Shown here one piece after another: positions 1 to 5,590 of a DNA stretch of 5,590 nt (within the stretch, counting starts at the first letter, position 1; each line of letters begins with the position of its first letter). Source of the stretch: Paludibacteraceae bacterium (GTDB lineage: Bacteria; Bacteroidota; Bacteroidia; Bacteroidales; Paludibacteraceae); contig JAGCMZ010000174.1 of assembly GCA_017646225.1 (NCBI GenBank), positions 1 through 5,590 on the forward strand. The letters are read 5' to 3'. The notes below the pieces were generated by a model, which saw nothing but the letters and a program-made list of their open reading frames with translations, did no database searches and was not told the DNA's origin. A program made the position numbers and the translations under genes.

Positions 1-1903
<1,903 letters not shown>

Positions 1904-1914
1904 CAATTTGTCGC

Positions 1915-1939
1915 TTGTCGTTCGTCTATTGTCGTTCGT
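1915..1939. repeat. Short direct repeat at the convergent gene ends
   Basis: The 11-mer ttgtcgttcgt occurs exactly at 1915-1925 and 1929-1939, with a related ttgtcgct at 1908-1915. The second copy lies inside the last codons of queH and the first just beyond its stop codon. It is probably a slippage-derived microrepeat. The only pairing seen across this junction is a weak 7-bp stem (1900-1906 with 1939-1945) around a loop of about 30 nt, so no convincing terminator separates the two convergent genes. Confidence 0.7.
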
Positions 1940-2492
1940 TGTTATATTGCGGTTGGGAGAACTCACAACCACAATACTGTTGGTTATAAAATTTATTTTC
2001 GGCGAGAAGTATGCGTCTGCGTTCCTGCAGACCATCTTTTCGCCAATTTTTTGCCCAAAATTGAACGTCTTTTACTTGCGCTGTAGCCCATTTGCCTGCC
2101 TCTTCTATTTGCGTTAAACTTTTCCAGCGCGACGAGGCCAATGTAGTAGCAATAAATGGAATTTGCATGCGCTCCGCTACCCTTGCCGTGGCCAACAAGC
2201 GCATCTTAAAGCATTGCAAACAACGCCCACCGCGCTCTTTCTCCTGCTCCAATCCAGCTACACACTGCAACCATTCATCGTGCTTGTAATCGTCGTCCAC
2301 CACAGGCAAACCCAACTGCTTAGCATAACGTAATAGCTCGTTTTTACGAATCATATACTCCTGTTCGGGGTAAATATTGGGATTGTAAAAATAGAGCGTT
2401 ACCCGATACTGATTGGCCACCAAATACTCCAATATGGGTGCAGCACATGGCGCACAACAGCAATGCAAAAGAACCGATTTAGCGTCTTCCAT
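1926..2492 (-). CDS. queH: Epoxyqueuosine reductase QueH
   Basis: A 188-residue protein of the QueH (formerly DUF208) family, which reduces epoxyqueuosine to queuosine in the wobble position of tRNAs with GUN anticodons. It replaces the unrelated, cobalamin-dependent QueG. Family hallmarks are visible: HCCCAPC (10-16) at the N-terminus, FYNPNIYP (35-42), CLQCF (91-95), and YCGCEFS (173-179) near the C-terminus. The conserved cysteines bind the iron-sulfur centre and metal or act in redox. Length is normal and all motifs are intact. After YCGCEFS the tail is short and variable, and its last residues (NNERQ) are encoded by a microrepeat, so the terminus may have drifted. The start at 2492 sits just before the HCCCAPC motif as expected. 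It stands alone; no other queuosine gene is in the window. Confidence 0.95.
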   Translation of the reverse strand: MEDAKSVLLHCCCAPCAAPILEYLVANQYRVTLYFYNPNIYPEQEYMIRKNELLRYAKQLGLPVVDDDYKHDEWLQCVAGLEQEKERGGRCLQCFKMRLLATARVAERMQIPFIATTLASSRWKSLTQIEEAGKWATAQVKDVQFWAKNWRKDGLQERRRILLAENKFYNQQYCGCEFSQPQYNNERQ

Positions 2493-2516
2493 CTACTTTT
2501 TAACTTAATTAACGTA

Positions 2517-2524
2517 CAAAAATA
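2517..2524 (-). promoter_or_regulatory. Candidate -7 box of queH
   Basis: On the minus strand these bases read TATTTTTG, a full match to TAnnTTTG, ending 24 nt before the queH ATG. No good TTTG box was found about 20 nt further upstream, so this is a half-supported promoter in an AT-rich divergent intergenic region (2493-2579). Confidence 0.45.
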
Positions 2525-2546
2525 ACAATTTAAAGCAATAATTGCA

Positions 2547-2554
2547 TAATTTCG
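2547..2554 (+). promoter_or_regulatory. Weak candidate -7 box of the thioesterase gene
   Basis: TAATTTCG differs from TAnnTTTG at one fixed position and ends 25 nt before the ATG at 2580, the same spacing as the other promoters here. No -33 box is apparent. It overlaps the upstream region of the divergent queH promoter. Confidence 0.3.
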
Positions 2555-2579
2555 CCTTCAACTAAAAACGAGCCTCCCT

Positions 2580-3062
2580 ATGAAACGTAAAATTATCAAT
2601 CCATACGCCAACGAAGAAGCCAAAGCTATCGGTTACAACTGTTTTGCTTGCGCGCCCCACAACCCCATAGGTTTGCACCTGGAATTTTTCGAAGAAGGCG
2701 ACGAAGTAACCTGCACCTGGACACCTACCGAAAACTTTCAAAGTTGGATATCTACCTTACATGGCGGCATTCAAGCCACCCTTTTGGACGAAACATGTGG
2801 TTGGTTAGTATCGCGCAAATGCCAATTAGCAGGCATGACAACGCAACTCAACGTTAAATACAAAAAACCGGTACTCATCAATGGTACCCCCTTAGAGGTT
2901 CGAACCAAAATCAAGGAAATAAAACGCAGTTTTGTCTTAATCGATTGCCAATTGCTACAAGGCGGCGAAATTTGTTCGACAGCCGAGGCTTCCTTTTTCT
3001 GTTTCTCGAAAGAAAAATCCATCAACGATTTTCATTTTCAACCATTTGAAGTAGAAGAATAA
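2580..3062 (+). CDS. PaaI-like hotdog-fold thioesterase
   Basis: A 160-residue single-domain protein resembling the PaaI / 4HBT hotdog superfamily, whose members hydrolyse acyl-CoA or related thioesters as dimers or tetramers in the cytoplasm. The segment LHGGIQATLLDETCGWL (60-76) is the family core: HGG at the start of the central hotdog helix, with Asp70/Glu71 as likely acidic catalytic residues. It is followed by strands containing TTQLNVKYKKPV (87-98), typical of the second half of the fold. The N-terminus has NCFACAPHNPIGL (20-32), a Cys-x-x-Cys segment before the fold; similar N-termini occur in this family, and metal binding is not shown. No signal peptide or membrane segment is seen. 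The substrate cannot be inferred: neighbours are queH (divergent) and an aminotransferase 223 bp downstream. No Shine-Dalgarno motif precedes the ATG, which is normal for the phylum. Confidence 0.85.
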   Translation: MKRKIINPYANEEAKAIGYNCFACAPHNPIGLHLEFFEEGDEVTCTWTPTENFQSWISTLHGGIQATLLDETCGWLVSRKCQLAGMTTQLNVKYKKPVLINGTPLEVRTKIKEIKRSFVLIDCQLLQGGEICSTAEASFFCFSKEKSINDFHFQPFEVEE

Positions 3063-3069
3063 ATCTTTT

Positions 3070-3188
3070 ATTGAAGAATCGACGAAAGTTGCGAGTAAGC
3101 GAGAGAAGAAGCAATGTTTACATTGATTATTCCGAGCATGAGCAACTTCATGAGGGCGAAGCCCGAATAATCGGTGAATCGATTCAAT
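3070..3188 (+). other. Intergenic region with potential multi-branched RNA fold
   Basis: The 223-bp gap 3063-3285 has no convincing gene; this part shows nested complementarity. Outer stem: 3070-3073 and 3077-3082 with 3179-3188, bulge 3074-3076. Inside it are a hairpin caatg/cattg (3112-3116/3121-3125, loop ttta) and an 8-bp stem gattattc/gaataatc (3125-3132/3165-3172), which competes with that hairpin for base 3125. The 8-bp stem encloses two hairpins: 3137-3142/3147-3152 (loop caac) and gggc/gccc (3154-3157/3161-3164, loop gaa). The latter contains GCGAAGC, known for unusually stable mini-hairpins. An alternative pairing, aagttgc (3086-3092) with gcaactt (3142-3148), competes with one hairpin. 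It could be a small RNA, a 3' UTR element of the thioesterase mRNA, or a REP-like palindrome. Pairing was found by eye, without energy calculation. Confidence 0.35.
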
Positions 3189-3246
3189 CTGACGACATTT
3201 GGTGGAGGTCGGAAAAAGATTTATATGTGCAAAAACGTTACTCTCC

Positions 3247-3290
3247 TTTATTTTTTATAATTTTGCACAAGCAAAATTATAAAAAATGAA
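3247..3290. repeat. 20-bp palindrome covering an aminotransferase start codon
   Basis: Positions 3251-3266 are the exact reverse complement of 3271-3286, with loop acaa (3267-3270). The stem extends outward to 3247/3290 with one G-T wobble (3249 with 3288), giving 20 pairs. The right arm contains the ATG at 3286-3288 and its A-rich initiation region; the left arm contains the -7 promoter box. It lacks a GC-rich stem followed by a T tract, so it is not a standard terminator. Confidence 0.85.
3258..3265 (+). promoter_or_regulatory. -7 box of the aminotransferase gene
   Basis: TAATTTTG is a full match to TAnnTTTG and ends 20 nt before the ATG at 3286. A matching TTTG is not seen about 20 nt upstream, where the sequence is cgtta. 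Transcription would start around 3270-3273, inside or just after the loop of the palindrome, giving a leader of only about 15 nt without the left arm. Confidence 0.55.
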
Positions 3291-4431
3291 CCCATTAGTA
3301 GACAAGATGACGTCCTTTATTGTAATGGACGTATTGGAAAGAGCCAACGAGCTACAACGTCAAGGCGTTGACATCATACACCTAGAAGTAGGCGAACCCG
3401 ATTTTGACGTACCAGCCTGCGTTACCGACGCCGTAGTAGATGCGTACAAAAACCACCAAACCCACTACACCCACTCGTTAGGCGACCCCGAATTACGCCA
3501 AGAAATAGCCAACCTATACAAACGCGAATACGGCGTAAACGTTAGACCCGACCAAATTTTGGTAACATCAGGCTCGTCGCCCGCCATATTGCTTACCATG
3601 TTGCTACTATGCAACCCACAATCAGAAGTTATTCTATCCAACCCTGGCTATGCTTGCTACAAAAACTTTGTACTAGGCGCACAAGCCACCCCCGTTTTTG
3701 TTCCACTTAATGCACAAAATGGCTTCCAATACAAGGTAGAAGACATCAAAAACAAAATAACCCCCAACACCGCGGCTATTTTTATCAACTCGCCCATGAA
3801 CCCCACCGGCACCGTGTTGCAACCCGAATTTATGCAACAAGTAGCCCAATTGGGTGTACCCGTTATATCCGATGAAATTTACCACGGTTTGGTATACGAA
3901 AGCAAAGCCCACTCTATTTTAGAATACACCGACAATGCGTTTGTGCTAAACGGATTTAGCAAACGCTTTGCCATGACAGGGTTGCGTTTGGGCTACCTAA
4001 TTGCCCCCAAACAATACATGCCTGCCTTGCAAAAACTGGCGCAAAATTTCTTGATTTGCGCTTCGAGCACGGCTCAAAAAGCAGGTATTGCTGCGCTTCG
4101 CGACACCTCCGACTACGGAAAAATTATGTTCGACACCTACAACGAGCGACGCTTGTACCTACTAAAACGCCTACGCAACATGGGCTTTACCATCCCCGTA
4201 GACCCACAAGGCGCCTTTTATGTATTTGTGGATGCCTCTAAATACACCAACAACTCACTGCAATTTGCATTTGATGTATTAGAAAAAGCCCACGTAGGCA
4301 TCACCCCAGGGGTGGATTTTGGCACTGGCGGCGAAGGATTTGTTCGCTTCTCGTATGCCAACTCGCTCGAAAACATCAAAGAAGGCATGGACCGTCTAGA
4401 AAAGTATTTACAGTCGCTACGCGATGTTTAG
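3286..4431 (+). CDS. Class I/II PLP-dependent aminotransferase
   Basis: A 381-residue fold-type I aminotransferase of the aspartate aminotransferase superfamily, full length. Visible family features: GEPDFD (36-41) near the N-terminus, NSPMNPTG with Asn172, SDEIYHGLVY with Asp196 and Tyr199 (cofactor ring contacts), NGFSKRFAMTGLRLGY with Lys226 as the PLP Schiff-base lysine and Arg234 as phosphate ligand, and FVRFSYANS with Arg354 expected to bind the substrate alpha-carboxylate. The usual TGWR motif is TGLR here, a common variation. These features support transamination of an amino acid with a 2-oxo acid in the cytoplasm, but do not identify the amino donor; aspartate, alanine, aromatic or methionine specificity all remain possible. 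It is probably transcribed alone, with its own -7 box just upstream and another before pheT. The start codon lies inside a 20-bp palindrome, and no Shine-Dalgarno site is present, only an A-rich stretch. Confidence 0.92.
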   Translation: MNPLVDKMTSFIVMDVLERANELQRQGVDIIHLEVGEPDFDVPACVTDAVVDAYKNHQTHYTHSLGDPELRQEIANLYKREYGVNVRPDQILVTSGSSPAILLTMLLLCNPQSEVILSNPGYACYKNFVLGAQATPVFVPLNAQNGFQYKVEDIKNKITPNTAAIFINSPMNPTGTVLQPEFMQQVAQLGVPVISDEIYHGLVYESKAHSILEYTDNAFVLNGFSKRFAMTGLRLGYLIAPKQYMPALQKLAQNFLICASSTAQKAGIAALRDTSDYGKIMFDTYNERRLYLLKRLRNMGFTIPVDPQGAFYVFVDASKYTNNSLQFAFDVLEKAHVGITPGVDFGTGGEGFVRFSYANSLENIKEGMDRLEKYLQSLRDV

Positions 4432-4464
4432 GCGATTCAACAAAAGACAAAGACAAAACATTTA

Positions 4465-4496
4465 TTTTCACTTTTCAAGATAAAATTGTAAATTTG
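4465..4496 (+). promoter_or_regulatory. Candidate promoter of pheT
   Basis: TAAATTTG at 4489-4496 fully matches TAnnTTTG and ends 21 nt before the ATG at 4518. TTTTC at 4465-4469, 19 nt upstream, is an imperfect -33 box. The predicted leader is about 15 nt, too short for an attenuator. The rest of the gap 4432-4517 shows no clear terminator for the aminotransferase. Confidence 0.5.
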
Positions 4497-4517
4497 TGGG
4501 CTAAAAATTAGAGGATT

Positions 4518-5590
4518 ATGAATATATCGTATAATTGGCTTAAAAACTACATCAATTTAACCCTATCGCCCGAAGAAACTGCAAAAAAATTAACCTCTTT
4601 GGGGTTGGAAGTGGGTACTACCGAAAACGTACAAAGCATTAAAGGTGGCTTAGAAGGATTGGTAGTTGCCAAAGTGGTTGCTTGCGAAGATCATCCCAAC
4701 TCAGACCACTTACACATTACAAAAGTAGACGCTGGTAATGGCGAATTGTTGCAAGTAGTATGCGGCGCCGCTAACTGCCGTGCAGGATTAACCACTATTT
4801 TGGCTACCGTTGGCACCAAATTGTACAGTGGCGAAGAATCATTCACCATCAAAAAATCTAAAATAAGAGGCGTAGAATCGTTTGGTATGCTTTGCGCCGA
4901 AGATGAAATTGGCATTGGTACATCGCACGATGGCATTATCGAACTACCCGAAGATGCCGTTATTGGTACGCCTGCCAAAGAATACTACAACATAGAAGAT
5001 GACACCCTTATTGAGGTGGACATTACCCCTAACCGCTCGGACGCTATTTCGCACTTTGGTGTGGCACGCGACTTGGCTGCAGGTTTGGGCATTGCAGTAA
5101 CCAAACCATCGGTAGACGATTTCAAAGTAGATAACAACGATTACGTAGTAAACGTAACGGTCGAAAATAGCGAAGCTTGTCCTCGTTACTCGGGTGTTAC
5201 CATCAACAACGTAAAAGTAACCGAATCGCCCGATTGGTTGAAAAACAAACTTTCTACCATTGGTTTGCGCCCCATTAACAACGTAGTAGACGTAACCAAC
5301 TTTATTTTGCACGAATTGGGTCAGCCTTTGCACGCTTTTGACGGCGACAAAATTAAAGGCAACCACATTATTGTAAAAAACCTAGCAGACGAAACACCTT
5401 TCACTACCCTAGACGGCGTAGAACGCAAACTTTCTAGCAACGACTTGATGATTTGCAACGAAGCAGAAGGCATGTGTATTGCAGGTGTATTTGGCGGTTT
5501 GGATTCGGGCGTAACCGAAAGCACCACCAAAGTATTCATTGAAAGTGCTTACTTTAACCCCGTATCGGTGCGCAAAACAGCTCGCCGTCA
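4518..5590 (+). CDS. pheT: Phenylalanine-tRNA ligase beta subunit, 5' part
   Basis: An open frame from ATG 4518 to the window end gives 357 residues with no stop; bacterial PheT is about 800 residues, so roughly the N-terminal 45% is present. PheT pairs with PheS in the alpha2-beta2 enzyme that charges tRNA-Phe; the beta chain binds tRNA and edits mischarged Tyr-tRNA. It opens MNISYNWLKNYINL, typical of the family. Residues about 40-150 form the EMAP-II-like tRNA-binding OB domain (LVVAKVVACEDHPNSDHL, then KIRGVESFGMLCAEDEIGI). TPNRSDAISHFGVARDLAA (170-188) follows, then the B3/B4 editing region from about 210 with RPINNVVDVTNFILHELGQPL (251-271) and LHAFD. The end, ESAYFNPVSVRKTARR, leads into the next domain. 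gagg at 4511-4514 is only 3 nt from the ATG, close for a Shine-Dalgarno site. pheS is not adjacent upstream, so the two subunits are not in the common pheST order here. Confidence 0.96.
   Translation, partial: MNISYNWLKNYINLTLSPEETAKKLTSLGLEVGTTENVQSIKGGLEGLVVAKVVACEDHPNSDHLHITKVDAGNGELLQVVCGAANCRAGLTTILATVGTKLYSGEESFTIKKSKIRGVESFGMLCAEDEIGIGTSHDGIIELPEDAVIGTPAKEYYNIEDDTLIEVDITPNRSDAISHFGVARDLAAGLGIAVTKPSVDDFKVDNNDYVVNVTVENSEACPRYSGVTINNVKVTESPDWLKNKLSTIGLRPINNVVDVTNFILHELGQPLHAFDGDKIKGNHIIVKNLADETPFTTLDGVERKLSSNDLMICNEAEGMCIAGVFGGLDSGVTESTTKVFIESAYFNPVSVRKTARR

Noticed and set aside
3071..3289. 72-codon plus-strand frame between the thioesterase and aminotransferase genes
   Set aside because: It needs a TTG start, overlaps the foldable region and the start-codon palindrome, ends inside the next gene's start, and shows no recognisable domain.
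3247..3290. Intrinsic terminator before the aminotransferase
   Set aside because: The stem is almost all A-T and is followed by coding sequence, not a T tract; the promoter and start-codon positions explain it better.
4944..5366. 140-codon minus-strand frame opposite pheT
   Set aside because: It is antisense to well-conserved pheT motifs, and its valine/tyrosine-rich product reflects the codon bias of the opposite strand.

Overview
The window looks like chromosomal DNA of a Bacteroidota bacterium, probably Bacteroidales-like. The genes lack strong Shine-Dalgarno sites, and their upstream regions carry the Bacteroidota -7 promoter box TAnnTTTG. The proteins (an ABC-F ATPase opening MITVSNL, QueH, a PaaI-like thioesterase, a class I aminotransferase and PheT) read like housekeeping genes of that phylum. 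Phylum is inferred from these signs; species cannot be named.

Layout. Positions 1-286 are non-coding and dense in repeats: two exact 60-bp copies in a 64-bp tandem period, a degenerate third copy, a long near-perfect hairpin, a terminator-like hairpin, and a promoter leading into the first gene. Positions 287-1903 (+) encode an ABC-F protein whose second ATP-binding half has lost key residues. It converges on queH (1926-2492, -), which carries out the last step of queuosine synthesis. A short divergent intergenic region leads to a hotdog-fold thioesterase (2580-3062, +). Positions 3063-3285 hold no convincing gene but can fold into a multi-branched structure, and end in a 20-bp palindrome that runs across the start codon of a PLP-dependent aminotransferase (3286-4431, +). 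The window closes inside pheT (4518 to beyond 5590, +), the phenylalanyl-tRNA synthetase beta subunit.

How the genes work together. There is no obvious pathway operon. Each gene has its own candidate -7 box 20-32 nt before its start, which suggests mostly single-gene transcripts with very short leaders. A loose translation theme links the ABC-F protein, queH (tRNA modification) and pheT (tRNA charging). The thioesterase and the aminotransferase have no substrate that can be read from context.

Most worth checking: the consolidated degenerate ATP site of the ABC-F protein, the start-codon palindrome of the aminotransferase (which would hide the start only in read-through transcripts), the repeat and hairpin cluster at 1-264, and the foldable intergenic region 3070-3188. 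No wholly new multi-gene system is evident.
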